IMG/VR virus record: IMGVR_UViG_3300048580_000994
Location: 1 to 64,000 of that record
Reading direction: 5' to 3' (one strand)
From: a virus
Length of the DNA stretch: 64,000 nt
The translations under genes and the position numbers were made by a program. Of the stretch, positions 31,524 to 40,445 are shown piece after piece; position 1 is the first letter of the stretch; the number at the start of each line of letters is the position of its first letter. The notes beneath the pieces are model-generated. The model did not search any database. It was not told the DNA's origin and was given only the letters and a program-made list of their open reading frames with translations.

Positions 31524-32564
31524 TTATTTTATTATTTTTTGTTTTGATAGAATTATATATCCTTTTATAGCTAATTTATCATAGCTTATCTTTGTAAAAA
31601 TATTATGATTTTTTAGGAATTCTCTCATATTATTTGTTGTTATAATTGATTTGTCAGGTAATTGAATTTTATACAGGAATTGTGGGTTAGGTTTTCTGGT
31701 TGTTGGTGATATATAATTTGGATTTTGTTGTTTAAGAAATTCTCTGGATTCTTTGGGTGTTCTTATTGATATATTTAATAATCTTAATAATTTATGCAAA
31801 CCACCAGTGTTTTTATGATTAACTAACCTACTAAGTTCTATAGAACTATATTTATTATATAAATTTTTGGCATAGTTTTTACATAATTCCCAATCAGTAA
31901 TAAAGTTTGGTGTGCCTAAATTTGCCAGATTCAAATTAAAATATTTGTTTAATCCTGGTAATGCTTGTTTACTCATATCTATTTTGCATATTTGGCATAG
32001 TGTTTTTGATTTATGTCTTGTGCCGCAAAATGGACAGATCGTTAATTTTAATTTTTTTTCTTCTAATGATAATTTTGGTTGATAACCGTTTTTTGGCCCA
32101 TACCATCCTTGTCCTATATATTCTTCTATTAATGTTTTTGGGACTTGTTTTTGTAAGTTTATTATCCAAGAATGTGTGACCCAGCACATTCCATATCTTG
32201 GGTTTTTGCTACCTGTAAATTGTTGCATTGTTTTGCTCATGTTTTTTCTGGCATATTCATATAAATGGGAATTAAAATATCTATGATTATTTACAGTTGT
32301 TTTCATCATATTAAAAGCTCTGACCATACTATACCAATTCTCTGTATTAATTGGTAACATTTTACAAAGAAGATAGTGGCATATAAAATGTTCTCTGGCA
32401 GTTAATAGAACTAAATTTTCTTTGGTGTTATCCCCTTTCAATGATTTTGGTAATATATGGTGTTTTTCATAATATTGGGTTTTGGATTTAACCCTTGGTT
32501 GTGATTTGGCATTAGTAATAATATTATAATACCAGTTGTAGTATTTATTTTTTATAAAAATCAT
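31524..32564 (-). CDS. HNH homing endonuclease
   Basis: A 346-aa paralogue of 16873-17751: HNH core EKHHILPKSLKGDNTKENL plus REHFICH, CPFCG...CQICK zinc ribbon, then a longer C-terminal region with probable DNA-binding repeats. RBS CTGGAG lies 9 nt upstream of the ATG. Leader carries element copy F. Confidence 0.88.
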   Translation of the reverse strand: MIFIKNKYYNWYYNIITNAKSQPRVKSKTQYYEKHHILPKSLKGDNTKENLVLLTAREHFICHYLLCKMLPINTENWYSMVRAFNMMKTTVNNHRYFNSHLYEYARKNMSKTMQQFTGSKNPRYGMCWVTHSWIINLQKQVPKTLIEEYIGQGWYGPKNGYQPKLSLEEKKLKLTICPFCGTRHKSKTLCQICKIDMSKQALPGLNKYFNLNLANLGTPNFITDWELCKNYAKNLYNKYSSIELSRLVNHKNTGGLHKLLRLLNISIRTPKESREFLKQQNPNYISPTTRKPNPQFLYKIQLPDKSIITTNNMREFLKNHNIFTKISYDKLAIKGYIILSKQKIIK

Positions 32565-32600
32565 TTTGACTTATCTCCAGTCTAAAGTTATAAATAGATG

Positions 32601-32658
32601 AGCGGGACAAGCCCTACTCCAGTTGGGTTTCAATTATCGTCAAATAATTGATACCGCT
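32601..32658 (+). ncRNA. anti-RBS three-way-junction RNA element, copy F
   Basis: TATAAATA 32589-32596; P1 AGCGG/CCGCT 32601-32605/32654-32658 (U-A replaced by C-G relative to copies B-E); loop CTCCAGT 32617-32623 equals antisense RBS 32575-32581; hairpin 2 CAATTAT/ATAATTG. Confidence 0.82.
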
Positions 32659-32728
32659 CCTAATCTTATTTATCTTTTTGTTTCAGAATTGCGTATTTTA
32701 TTTTTTTACCAATAAAGGAGGGACTATC

Positions 32729-32953
32729 ATGACCAATACACATACACAATGCGAGCTAAGACGTGGAAATTTCACACAAGTTGCTTGGATACCAAGCGAA
32801 TATGCTACAGTCGGGAAGTATCTCAAATTGAAATATAATGGTACTTGGAACGATGGATGGAAAGTGGAACAATTGGGTTCATCCCAAGACAGTGACTTTA
32901 CCAGAGAACGTTCACAAGATTATAAAAATATGAGAAAGATGACCGATATCTAG
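32729..32953 (+). CDS. conserved small phage protein
   Basis: 74 aa starting MTNTHTQCELRRGNFTQVAW, a pattern seen in small proteins of other T4-like phages. RBS AAAGGAGGG is strong. A terminator follows at once. Function unknown. Confidence 0.85.
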   Translation: MTNTHTQCELRRGNFTQVAWIPSEYATVGKYLKLKYNGTWNDGWKVEQLGSSQDSDFTRERSQDYKNMRKMTDI

Positions 32954-32970
32954 GATATCGGTCTTTTTTT
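32941..32970 (+). terminator. rho-independent terminator
   Basis: GACCGATATC/GATATCGGTC with a TTTTTTT tail, overlapping the end of the preceding gene. Confidence 0.85.
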
Positions 32971-33408
32971 ATGACCAAAATTACAATTTTTAATTGTGGT
33001 TTGATAGTGTTGGAAATTCTAAGAATTTCTGTAACCATTAAAAACTATCACAACATTGCACCAATGGTCCAGTTGACGGGCATTGTTAGGAAACGTGCGA
33101 ATCGTTCTTGGTGTACAACATGGAGAAATATCATGGTAGGAAGAATCGAAAACTATATCCATTCGGATTCACAAATCACCCATAAGGGTGGGGTAATAGT
33201 CAAAGTAACAGCCCAAACAGATTTCGCTGCGAGAACGTTAGAGTTTATCCAGTTCGTTCAATTTATTCCAAAATATTGCTATGCTTGTGGGGGCGAAACA
33301 TGGAATGACGTGATCGAAATGTTCCCAGAGTTGGAAGACAAACGTATCGCAGTTGAAAAAATCTTGAAAGAAACCATTCAGGTATCCTTCAAGACACTTC
33401 AAGTATAA
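32971..33408 (+). CDS. hypothetical protein
   Basis: A 145-aa soluble protein. The start at the terminator's T-run has no RBS, so a later start (for example the Met near 33063) is possible. Function unknown. Confidence 0.6.
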   Translation: MTKITIFNCGLIVLEILRISVTIKNYHNIAPMVQLTGIVRKRANRSWCTTWRNIMVGRIENYIHSDSQITHKGGVIVKVTAQTDFAARTLEFIQFVQFIPKYCYACGGETWNDVIEMFPELEDKRIAVEKILKETIQVSFKTLQV

Positions 33409-33413
33409 AATAA

Positions 33414-33460
33414 CCCGACACACAGTTATCGCAACGATAATATCTGTTCAGTGTGTCGGG
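33414..33460. terminator. bidirectional terminator between convergent genes
   Basis: CCCGACACAC pairs with GTGTGTCGGG; the loop also holds TTATCG/CGATAA. A T-run follows on the right. Confidence 0.75.
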
Positions 33461-33966
33461 TCATTTTTAATGAAAAAATTCTTGATCCTTTCTTTCGTTG
33501 AAAGTATCATAATCTTAAAATTATATGCAATTTTTTTAACAATATTCCACACTGAAAGTGATGTGATATAATTGTGAATTCGTTGCTTTATGTTTTTAAT
33601 ATGGGTATATAAAAATAAAAACCATTTGATACTTAAAAGCTTTTCTTTGGTTTGTTGAAATATCCAAACAGTGGGTATAAAACCAAATAATTTTGAACAT
33701 ACCCATATTATAGAGCCATTTATAAAATCACCACCAGCTATTAATAAATATGCCCAACCAGCAACAATCTCACTAATACCAAATGGTATGGCAAATAATG
33801 TTAAAATAACATATGCATGAAATGTTTGTAGAAATAATCCAAACGCTATCATGTATGGATGATTGGATATGAATTTTAAAATCTGTCTTGAAGTATACCA
33901 AACAAATTCATATACCAAAAACAAAATCGCTGAAATGTATTTTATTAATAACGTAATTTTCTTCAT
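33448..33966 (-). CDS. membrane protein
   Basis: A 172-aa protein with about three hydrophobic segments and a basic C-terminus. Function unknown. Confidence 0.72.
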   Translation of the reverse strand: MKKITLLIKYISAILFLVYEFVWYTSRQILKFISNHPYMIAFGLFLQTFHAYVILTLFAIPFGISEIVAGWAYLLIAGGDFINGSIIWVCSKLFGFIPTVWIFQQTKEKLLSIKWFLFLYTHIKNIKQRIHNYITSLSVWNIVKKIAYNFKIMILSTKERIKNFFIKNDPTH

Positions 33967-34067
33967 AATAAATTATTTAGCATTTATTAAATGGTGTTTT
34001 CAAATTAAAAATGATAATATGATAAATGGAAATAAATTGTGTTTCCATAATAAAGGAAACCCATATT

Positions 34068-34235
34068 ATGAAAAAACCATTCGTGTCATGCTTCGCAGAT
34101 ATCGGGACTACCAGAGAACAATCACCAGAAATGAAAGCAGCCAAAGCCCATTATGCTAAAATGGTCAATGATCTAAGAATTAAAAATGAAAAGAAAGACC
34201 TTAAACCATTGGGTGAAGAAACTAAAAAAGAATGA
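34068..34235 (+). CDS. small charged protein
   Basis: 55 aa from the ATG after RBS AAAGGAAA; Lys/Glu-rich C-terminus. Followed by a terminator. Confidence 0.75.
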   Translation: MKKPFVSCFADIGTTREQSPEMKAAKAHYAKMVNDLRIKNEKKDLKPLGEETKKE

Positions 34236-34240
34236 TGGAT

Positions 34241-34269
34241 ATGGGGACTAAAATCCCCCATATTTTTTT
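34241..34269 (+). terminator. rho-independent terminator
   Basis: ATGGGG/CCCCAT hairpin followed by ATTTTTTTT. Confidence 0.75.
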
Positions 34270-34363
34270 TAAAAACGTTGAAAATAATTTGACACAAGTT
34301 GGATTATAGGGTATAAATAAAAGAATGGAAAGCGACGTTGGAAGGATTTTTGGAGATTTTTTA

Positions 34364-34576
34364 ATGATAAATAGTTTGGACCAAAAAATAAAATTACCAG
34401 ATGGTGTATATACTTTAAAATTTTTATTTGATAATGGTAGAGCAGAATATTATCTTTGTCCATCTTTAGGTAGACCTTGGGGGATAACAACCCCAGCACA
34501 CTTTATAGATTTTGATGGGTCAAAATTATGTATCGAAATTAGTGAAAAATTAAAAAATAAATTAAAAATAATTTGA
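34364..34576 (+). CDS. small hypothetical protein
   Basis: 71 aa from the ATG after GGAGA; the longer frame from 34325 starts right behind a TATAAATA box without RBS. Beta-rich. Function unknown. Confidence 0.65.
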   Translation: MINSLDQKIKLPDGVYTLKFLFDNGRAEYYLCPSLGRPWGITTPAHFIDFDGSKLCIEISEKLKNKLKII

Positions 34577-34603
34577 CAAAAACGTTGGAGTAGAGTATAA
34601 ATA
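34573..34603 (+). promoter_or_regulatory. promoter for interrupted tRNA pair
   Basis: TTGACA 34573-34578 with TATAAA 17 bp on; the same bases also make a late TATAAATA box. Confidence 0.5.
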
Positions 34604-34673
34604 AAGAATAGAAAGAAACGTTGAAGAAAAAAGTTAGACAGAAGTGTTAAATGGAATTTTAGAACACTTTATG

Positions 34674-34793
34674 CCGGATTAGCAAAGCGGTCGAATGCAC
34701 CGGTTTTGTTAAGCACAGAGGGCGTGGTAATTCACGATGTGTGCTTTACAAACCGGTATCCCACAACGCAGGTTCGAATCCTGTGTCCGGCAC
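34674..34793 (+). tRNA. tRNA with a 40-base hairpin in the anticodon loop
   Basis: GCCGGAT/GTCCGGC acceptor and T-arm GCAGG-TTCGAAT-CCTGT are intact. CCGGTTTTGT is followed by hairpin AAGCACA/TGTGCTT (34712-34718/34741-34747) with inner CGTG/CACG, then AAACCGG. Removing 34711-34750 would restore CCGGT-TTTGTAA-ACCGG, anticodon TGT (Thr). Confidence 0.65.
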
Positions 34794-34849
34794 TACACCT
34801 TATTGAAAAATAAGGATAATTTTCATTCATCAATGATGAATGAAACCTC

Positions 34850-35022
34850 GGGGCTAAAGTGTTGACGGGGGCACGATAGATTTTTCCGTGGCGGGTAACG
34901 CTTCGGGTGGATTATGAAAAATTATAATCCTACTGATGGACAAGGGTTGAAGCCCCTTTATGTGCAAGTCATATAGTCCAAGTGGCATTCTATAAGGCGG
35001 GTTTCGATTACCCGTAGCTCCA
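34850..35022 (+). tRNA. tRNA interrupted in the anticodon loop by a tRNA-like insert
   Basis: The outer tRNA has acceptor GGGGCTA/TAGCTCC, short D-arm GTG/CAC, anticodon stem ATAGA (34876-34880)/TCTAT (34989-34993) and T-arm CGGGT-TTCGATT-ACCCG. About 108 bases lie between the anticodon stem strands. They include a 72-nt tRNA-like unit, 34909-34980, with GGATTAT/ATAGTCC ends and an AAGGG-TTGAAGC-CCCTT Phe-type arm. Confidence 0.6.
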
Positions 35023-35054
35023 CTAAGTAATTTGTATTAAAGGACTCTATTAAT

Positions 35055-35921
35055 TTAGAGTCCTTTTTCTTTTTTAACATACTCCCAATTTAGATTTTCA
35101 TATTTGTCTATGATAAGAAAATTCTTATTGTATATTTTTAACCATTTATCGATCCTAACCATTTGTTCTGGATTTTTCCAAGCCTTTGGGTCAAGATATA
35201 AATTAAAATCTGGTAAGAAAAAATCTGGTGTGTATGAACTGCCGCCACCAATCCAAAAATGATATGCTCGTTTCCATTTTATTCCTGCTTTATCAAGTTC
35301 ATTTGCCATTTTCCATTCCCAAGTAGAATCTAACTGGCATTCCCTTCCAAAAGAATCTATATATTGAATTTTTTTGGACCAACCACTGGCTGATCTCCAT
35401 TCTGGGTGTAGTGCAATCCCGCTTGGGTTTGCCAAACAGCGTTGTCTGAGTTTTTCTTTTGTTTCGTCTGAGTGTGTGGTTTGTAATCCAGATGTAAATT
35501 GATTACCAAAAGATTCGTGGGTTGAACCTAATTTATATAAATGAGTATCTTGGTGTTGTATACCATTTTCAGTATGAGATAGCCAATAATGTGATAATAA
35601 CGATGTTCTTGAATTAAAATTTTGTTGGCAATTCGGACATACCCATAAATTATTAATTAGACAATCATTTGTTATTATAGATGCAACATTAGTTTTTAAT
35701 TTGTTTGGTCCAGTAAAATAAGTCCCGTCACAGGAGTCATTGTGTTTTTTAAAATTGCTTTTAGATATTTCTCTGTTGCATTTTTCGCAGCATTTTGTTG
35801 CTTTTAATGCAGTTGATAAATTTTCGCTTCTGCATTTATCTGAACAATAATTTTTTCTTCTATTGGTTGTTGTGAATGCTGTTTTGCAGTGCTGGCATAT
35901 TTTAGTTTTTTCTTTGCTCAT
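35055..35921 (-). CDS. homing endonuclease, zinc fingers plus PD-(D/E)XK-like domain
   Basis: A 288-aa protein. CQHCK...CSDKC and CEKCN fingers and a C2H2-like CPNCQQNF...HYWLSH finger come first. A NUMOD-like helix (SDETKEKLRQRC) and a C-terminal nuclease-like domain with YTPDFFLPDFNLYLDPK follow. It sits 33 bp after the interrupted tRNA. Leader carries element copy G. Confidence 0.82.
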   Translation of the reverse strand: MSKEKTKICQHCKTAFTTTNRRKNYCSDKCRSENLSTALKATKCCEKCNREISKSNFKKHNDSCDGTYFTGPNKLKTNVASIITNDCLINNLWVCPNCQQNFNSRTSLLSHYWLSHTENGIQHQDTHLYKLGSTHESFGNQFTSGLQTTHSDETKEKLRQRCLANPSGIALHPEWRSASGWSKKIQYIDSFGRECQLDSTWEWKMANELDKAGIKWKRAYHFWIGGGSSYTPDFFLPDFNLYLDPKAWKNPEQMVRIDKWLKIYNKNFLIIDKYENLNWEYVKKEKGL

Positions 35922-35962
35922 TTTATTGACCTCTCTAAAATTAAATGTTATAAATAAGAATT

Positions 35963-36024
35963 AGCGGGACAAGCCCATTCACTCTTGGTGGGTTTTCCGA
36001 ACCTCAGAAATTTGGAATACCGCT
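35963..36024 (+). ncRNA. anti-RBS three-way-junction RNA element, copy G
   Basis: TATAAATA 35949-35956; P1 AGCGG/CCGCT 35963-35967/36020-36024; hairpin CCCA/TGGG. The loop holds CTCT, matching only four bases of the antisense RBS (35931-35937), the weakest copy. Confidence 0.6.
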
Positions 36025-36091
36025 ACTATTATTATTTATCAATTATGAATTAAAAAGTGTAATAAAGTCAATATAATAAGGAGAAATATAT

Positions 36092-36478
36092 ATGGAATTA
36101 ATATCATTAACGCAGTTATTTAAACCAATTATTGGGTTGTTTGAAACATTTAATAAGCCTTCATTTGATATAAACAAGCCCTCTGTATTAAATGTTAGTA
36201 TTAAGGAAATTGATGTGTATAAAAAATATGAATTGAATATTAAAAATAATGGGAATGGTTTGGCTACTAAAATAAATATCAAAGTTGGTGTCCATAGTCC
36301 ATTTGAACAATTTATTGAAAATATGAATCCACAAGACAATAGAAATTTTGAATTTGTGCTAAAAGAAAGTAGGGATATAAAACAAGAAAAACGCAAACGT
36401 TATTTTGAATTTGAGATGACGTATATTGAACCAAAAGCAGGAAAAAAAGAAATTACAGAAAGAATTTTTATCGAATAA
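36092..36478 (+). CDS. hypothetical beta-rich protein
   Basis: 128 aa; a short helix, then a probable beta sandwich (CARDB-like, weak). RBS AAGGAGAA. Function unknown. Confidence 0.75.
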   Translation: MELISLTQLFKPIIGLFETFNKPSFDINKPSVLNVSIKEIDVYKKYELNIKNNGNGLATKINIKVGVHSPFEQFIENMNPQDNRNFEFVLKESRDIKQEKRKRYFEFEMTYIEPKAGKKEITERIFIE

Positions 36479-36505
36479 AGTCAATATAATAAGGAAAACC
36501 CTCCA

Positions 36506-36745
36506 ATGAAAACTCATATTAGTATCCCTCGTTTAGAACTTTGGGAATTTTTGGAATGGATGACTGATAATAATGTTGTATATAATGTTACAGATGAAGA
36601 TTTTTTAATGAATGTTGTTTCTGCGTCTGATTCAAAATATGGTAGATTTTTTGGTTCAACATCCACTTTTAAGTTTCCCATTGAGATATTATCTAATGAG
36701 GTATTATTTAGATTGCGCTGGGGTGGGTATGAATATTTGGAATAA
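36506..36745 (+). CDS. small protein with FRLRW tail
   Basis: 79 aa; ends VLFRLRWGGYEYLE, similar to the FKLKF/FKMRW tails elsewhere. RBS AAGGAAA. Confidence 0.75.
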   Translation: MKTHISIPRLELWEFLEWMTDNNVVYNVTDEDFLMNVVSASDSKYGRFFGSTSTFKFPIEILSNEVLFRLRWGGYEYLE

Positions 36746-36762
36746 AATTGATAAATACTCTT

Positions 36763-36942
36763 ATGATAATACTTTACCCTCTTGACCCATTTAAAACACA
36801 ATTCATTAAAGATGAATATGAAAGGGGAGTGTCTTGTGTTGAATCTGCGAAAGAATGGGATAGAATATTAAACGAGAGCACTACTGATTATACAGAATTA
36901 ATTAATGATTTAAAAGATATTATTAAAAAAGTTGATCTTTAA
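36763..36942 (+). CDS. small hypothetical protein
   Basis: 59 aa from ATG 36763, just after a GATAAATA box (36750-36757); the TTG-started longer frame is less likely. Function unknown. Confidence 0.6.
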   Translation: MIILYPLDPFKTQFIKDEYERGVSCVESAKEWDRILNESTTDYTELINDLKDIIKKVDL

Positions 36943-36952
36943 CAAAACCTTC

Positions 36953-36980
36953 TTGACAAAAAATTAAAATCTGGTATAGT
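36953..36980 (+). promoter_or_regulatory. sigma70-like early promoter
   Basis: TTGACA 36953-36958, TATAGT 36975-36980, spacing 16. Confidence 0.75.
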
Positions 36981-37012
36981 GGATAAAGTTAAACAATTGA
37001 GGAGTGCTGGTT

Positions 37013-37450
37013 ATGTATGCTATTGAGTCTTTTGATTTTAATGACACTTTTGAAAAATGCAAGAACATTGGTTGGGAGAGCTACGTTACAAAGGTGGAAA
37101 GTATTAAGGCTGCCAATAGTCGTCCTACTCGTGCGTTGACTTTTGGTGATATTACCAAGCGTTTGAAGAGGAATAATGTGGTTATTGTTTATTCTGCATC
37201 TCGTCATTTTCGGTCTGTTACTAAAGAGGTGATTATTGGTACTGGTGTTCATTATTTCAATAATGGCAGCAAGGATGCTTTTCTTAATAAGAAGGTTGTT
37301 TATTCTGGTGGTCTTGTGGACACTCTGCATTTGTTTGTTGGTGATCGGAATCTTCGGGCTGGTATTGTTAATGGATATAATGATTGGTTTTTGTTTGCCA
37401 ATCTGTATGATGCTGAACAGTGGTCCAACAAGGAACATGTTGTTTGTTAA
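37013..37450 (+). CDS. hypothetical early protein
   Basis: 145 aa from ATG after RBS GAGGAG. Soluble, mixed alpha/beta; GC slightly above its neighbours. Function unknown. A perfect hairpin terminator follows. Confidence 0.82.
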   Translation: MYAIESFDFNDTFEKCKNIGWESYVTKVESIKAANSRPTRALTFGDITKRLKRNNVVIVYSASRHFRSVTKEVIIGTGVHYFNNGSKDAFLNKKVVYSGGLVDTLHLFVGDRNLRAGIVNGYNDWFLFANLYDAEQWSNKEHVVC

Positions 37451-37467
37451 ATTGAGACTGATAATGG

Positions 37468-37499
37468 AAAATAGAATTCCTAAAGGAATTCTATTTTCA
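37468..37499. terminator. perfect hairpin terminator
   Basis: GAAAATAGAATTCC pairs with its exact complement around TAAA, between convergent genes. Confidence 0.8.
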
Positions 37500-37519
37500 A
37501 GAAATTATTTTAGATAATC

Positions 37520-38092
37520 TCAATTAATGTTTGAGTACTCATTTTTGACTTGTTCAAATATTGTATTTGGCAATTCTACTTGTAATAAATTTTTTAAATG
37601 TTTGATACATTCTTTTACTACTGCTACTGTTTCTACCAAATGTCCATTATTGCCTCTAACATCTGTTGGTGTGTATTCTCTCCAATATTTAATTAAAGTT
37701 TCTCCGTGTGTTGTTTTCAATTTGTTATTTACTGCGAAACCGAGTATGGATGCTTTATTGTTGGAATTATAAATTTTCCCTGTTACGTAGAATTTAAATT
37801 TTGTTTTTCTTTGACGGTTTGGGTTATTGCGTAATACATCATTATTATCAAAGGTATCATATGAAGCATCATTTCTTACCATTTCCACTTGAAAGTTTGG
37901 TTTTATTAATTTATTAAGTTTGTTTGCGACTATTTTTAATTTATTGATTGTGTATATATATTCTTTACCTTCTTCTTCGAATGGTTCATCGAACAATGTG
38001 TTTTTGGCTGCAATGACTGATTTTTTGATTGCATTGAAATCTTCGTTTATTTTGGTAGCTTCCATTAATTTTCTCATATCTGTGGCTGACAT
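37520..38092 (-). CDS. late protein with DMRKLMEA leader
   Basis: 190 aa; starts MSATDMRKLMEATK, almost the same leader as the Cys-His peptide at 63363-63698. The body is a basic alpha/beta protein. RBS AAGGAG. The leader resembles a capsid-targeting or prohead-protease-cleaved signal (LxxE). Function unknown. Confidence 0.78.
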   Translation of the reverse strand: MSATDMRKLMEATKINEDFNAIKKSVIAAKNTLFDEPFEEEGKEYIYTINKLKIVANKLNKLIKPNFQVEMVRNDASYDTFDNNDVLRNNPNRQRKTKFKFYVTGKIYNSNNKASILGFAVNNKLKTTHGETLIKYWREYTPTDVRGNNGHLVETVAVVKECIKHLKNLLQVELPNTIFEQVKNEYSNIN

Positions 38093-38149
38093 AATAATTT
38101 CTCCTTAAAATTTGTTATATAAATATATTTATTTTTTCCATAAAATCGC

Positions 38150-38177
38150 TTGACTAAAAATTAAAATCTGTTATACT
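38150..38177 (+). promoter_or_regulatory. sigma70-like early promoter
   Basis: TTGACT 38150-38155, TATACT 38172-38177, spacing 16. Confidence 0.7.
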
Positions 38178-38205
38178 GATTTAATCAAATGATGGAGTGA
38201 CTATT

Positions 38206-38502
38206 ATGAACATCGCCCGAGAAATTTTTCGTCAGCTTGGTGGGAATCGTTTTTCTGTTATGACTGGTTCGAAGAATTATACCAGCATTGGGAATGGGCT
38301 GCAGTTTAGCCTCCCCAAGCGATATAATGGTATTAATAAGATTTCCATTACTCTTGAAGGGGATGACACTTACACTGTGCGGGGATATTATTTTAGTGTG
38401 TCCAAGTTGACCTGTGATATGGTTCAAGAAGTTTCTGGGGTATATTGTGAAAATCTGCAGGAGGTATTTACTTCCATGACTGGATTGTATACTAGGCTTT
38501 AA
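38206..38502 (+). CDS. conserved phage protein
   Basis: 98 aa starting MNIAREIFRQLGGNRFSVMTG, a pattern common in small phage proteins of unknown role. RBS TGGAGTG. Terminator follows. Confidence 0.85.
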   Translation: MNIAREIFRQLGGNRFSVMTGSKNYTSIGNGLQFSLPKRYNGINKISITLEGDDTYTVRGYYFSVSKLTCDMVQEVSGVYCENLQEVFTSMTGLYTRL

Positions 38503-38520
38503 AGAAAAATTTAAATATTG

Positions 38521-38547
38521 AAAAGCACCCTTGTGGTGCTTTTTTTG
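38521..38547 (+). terminator. terminator, type AGCACC/GGTGCT
   Basis: AAAGCACC-CTTGT-GGTGCTTT plus T-run; the same terminator recurs at 39306 and 40446. Confidence 0.85.
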
Positions 38548-38684
38548 TGAGTAATTTCTGAGTATAAAAATATATTATCTGAGTGTTGTGGAGATAATAA
38601 ATTTGCATTGGTGTGCTCTGAGTGGTATATTGGTGTTATAGAGTGAAGTTTTGCACTCACAACCATTATGGATAGGAGATTGCT

Positions 38685-39296
38685 ATGGGGAAAAATTTTA
38701 TATTAAAAGTTGCTACTACATTATCTGATGGTGGGGTTGATATTAAGAGTTTTAATTCTGAAGTAAATGAATTGATTTTGCGAGATTCAACTGGTGAAGA
38801 ATACGTACTGATTAAAAAGTCTAATTTGCCTGTAACAATTATTCCAAGGATTCAGGCTCCTGTATTACAGCCAACACAGACCGCTGCACCAATTACTAGG
38901 AATACAAATGGTAGATTTGTTATTAATGGGCAGCTTGTTCGTTATACAAAGAAAAGGGTTATTAATGGTATTAATGTTGAACTTACTGCTAATGGTAGGA
39001 CAACGTATAATTCAAATGGTAAACGTGGTGGGACTAACGGTATTACACTACTTGCGGGTTCGATGATTTTGGTTCATCATAGTAAAAATATGGGGGATAA
39101 TATTATTGAAATAAAGAATGAATTATTAAATGTTGGGTGGTTGAAACTTTGTCAGAATAATAATCTTGTTTATATTCTTGATAATGATGTTTATTTTGAT
39201 AAAATATCATCAGCCACTACTCTTATCAATGGGCAGCGAATGGATGGTTATCGGGCTAAAGTAATGTATAAACCAGATAATTGGCAATGTGTATAA
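38685..39296 (+). CDS. DUF4357-domain protein
   Basis: 203 aa; C-terminal YFDKISSATTLINGQRMDGY matches the DUF4357 pattern of a short Ser-rich segment followed by a Gly/Trp end. First of three adjacent paralogues (39457, 40088). RBS TAGGAG. Confidence 0.78.
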   Translation: MGKNFILKVATTLSDGGVDIKSFNSEVNELILRDSTGEEYVLIKKSNLPVTIIPRIQAPVLQPTQTAAPITRNTNGRFVINGQLVRYTKKRVINGINVELTANGRTTYNSNGKRGGTNGITLLAGSMILVHHSKNMGDNIIEIKNELLNVGWLKLCQNNNLVYILDNDVYFDKISSATTLINGQRMDGYRAKVMYKPDNWQCV

Positions 39297-39305
39297 AATA
39301 TTAAA

Positions 39306-39332
39306 AAAAGCACCCTTGTGGTGCTTTTTTTG
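39306..39332 (+). terminator. terminator, type AGCACC/GGTGCT
   Basis: Same sequence as at 38521. Confidence 0.85.
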
Positions 39333-39456
39333 TGAGCAATTTTTAATCCTGAAAAAAAGTTAAAAAGAGTCGAAAAAGGTCTTGCAATAATTTCTAAACC
39401 TGCTATTATGATAATAACAGATGGATAGTCCAAATGTTCCAAAAGGAGATTATATT

Positions 39457-39990
39457 ATGGGTAACGAAATGATGTTGACTGTTGCGAAGCTTTTCTCCAA
39501 CAGTGGTATTTCTTGGAGCGTTAATGAGGAACGGGATAGGATGACTGTTTTTGGTTCTGATGGTTCTGAGTATGTTTTTCAGAAAATTTCCAGTGACCTT
39601 CGCAATGAACAAGGTCGGTTTGTCGTTAATGGGCAGAATGTTGTGATGAACAGTAAGCGCAAGATTAACGGGAAGATGGTTTCCTTTACTGCGACTGGTA
39701 TTACCATGTATAATGGGTCGAAGAATTCTGATAATGGTGGTGCCAACTCTATTATGCTTGAAGCTGGGACGTTGGTGTGTAATGTTGAGCATCATGCTCG
39801 TGGGCTTCATGGGATTGGTGCTGACGTTGAAGCTCAGAAGATGATGTTTATCAATAATGATATTTTGGGTGAGTTTGATGAATATCGGATGATTCTTCGG
39901 GAAGATATTCATTTTGTGTCGATTTCAGCTGCTACTACTTTCATCCTTGGGAGGTTTGCCAACGGGTATGAGCATTGGGATTTGGTTTGA
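39457..39990 (+). CDS. DUF4357-domain protein
   Basis: 177 aa from ATG after RBS AAAAGGAG. Shares GRFVVNGQ, ITMYN and the C-terminal ISAATTFILGRFANGYEHWD with its neighbours. Function unknown; DUF4357 often ends nucleases or restriction-linked proteins, but none is fused here. Confidence 0.82.
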   Translation: MGNEMMLTVAKLFSNSGISWSVNEERDRMTVFGSDGSEYVFQKISSDLRNEQGRFVVNGQNVVMNSKRKINGKMVSFTATGITMYNGSKNSDNGGANSIMLEAGTLVCNVEHHARGLHGIGADVEAQKMMFINNDILGEFDEYRMILREDIHFVSISAATTFILGRFANGYEHWDLV

Positions 39991-40030
39991 TGGTTTTTGA
40001 GAAAAAAACCAGGGATTTACAGGAATTCAG

Positions 40031-40058
40031 TTGACAAGTGGTTTGAGTGTGATATAGT
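40031..40058 (+). promoter_or_regulatory. sigma70-like early promoter
   Basis: TTGACA 40031-40036, TATAGT 40053-40058, spacing 16. Confidence 0.75.
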
Positions 40059-40087
40059 AAATTATAAATCAACAATAGGAGGTATCA

Positions 40088-40438
40088 ATGACTACAAAAA
40101 TTCAGAATGGTGATTTTGTGAAAACCAGCGCAAATCGCAAAATTGTTGGGGCACCAAATGGTGAAGTACATGTGTCGAGTGGTGGTAGGGCAACTATCAT
40201 TGGTAAAAAATATTTGGTTGAAGTGTTTGAGAGTAGTACTGCGATTCATGAGAATCATCACACCAGTATTGACCCTAAAGAAGCAATTCTAAAGCAACGT
40301 CTTCTTGCTAATGGGGTTATTATCCCAGATGGACCATTTAAATATGTTTTTGTCAAGCGATATGTTTTTGATAGCTTGAGTGCATACTCAAGGTTCATAT
40401 CTGGTATTAGTTCCAATGGACATACCCAAGTAAAGTAA
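40088..40438 (+). CDS. DUF4357-like protein
   Basis: 116 aa, third paralogue: C-terminal YVFDSLSAYSRFISGISSNG. RBS TAGGAGG. Confidence 0.78.
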   Translation: MTTKIQNGDFVKTSANRKIVGAPNGEVHVSSGGRATIIGKKYLVEVFESSTAIHENHHTSIDPKEAILKQRLLANGVIIPDGPFKYVFVKRYVFDSLSAYSRFISGISSNGHTQVK

Positions 40439-40445
40439 ATATTAA

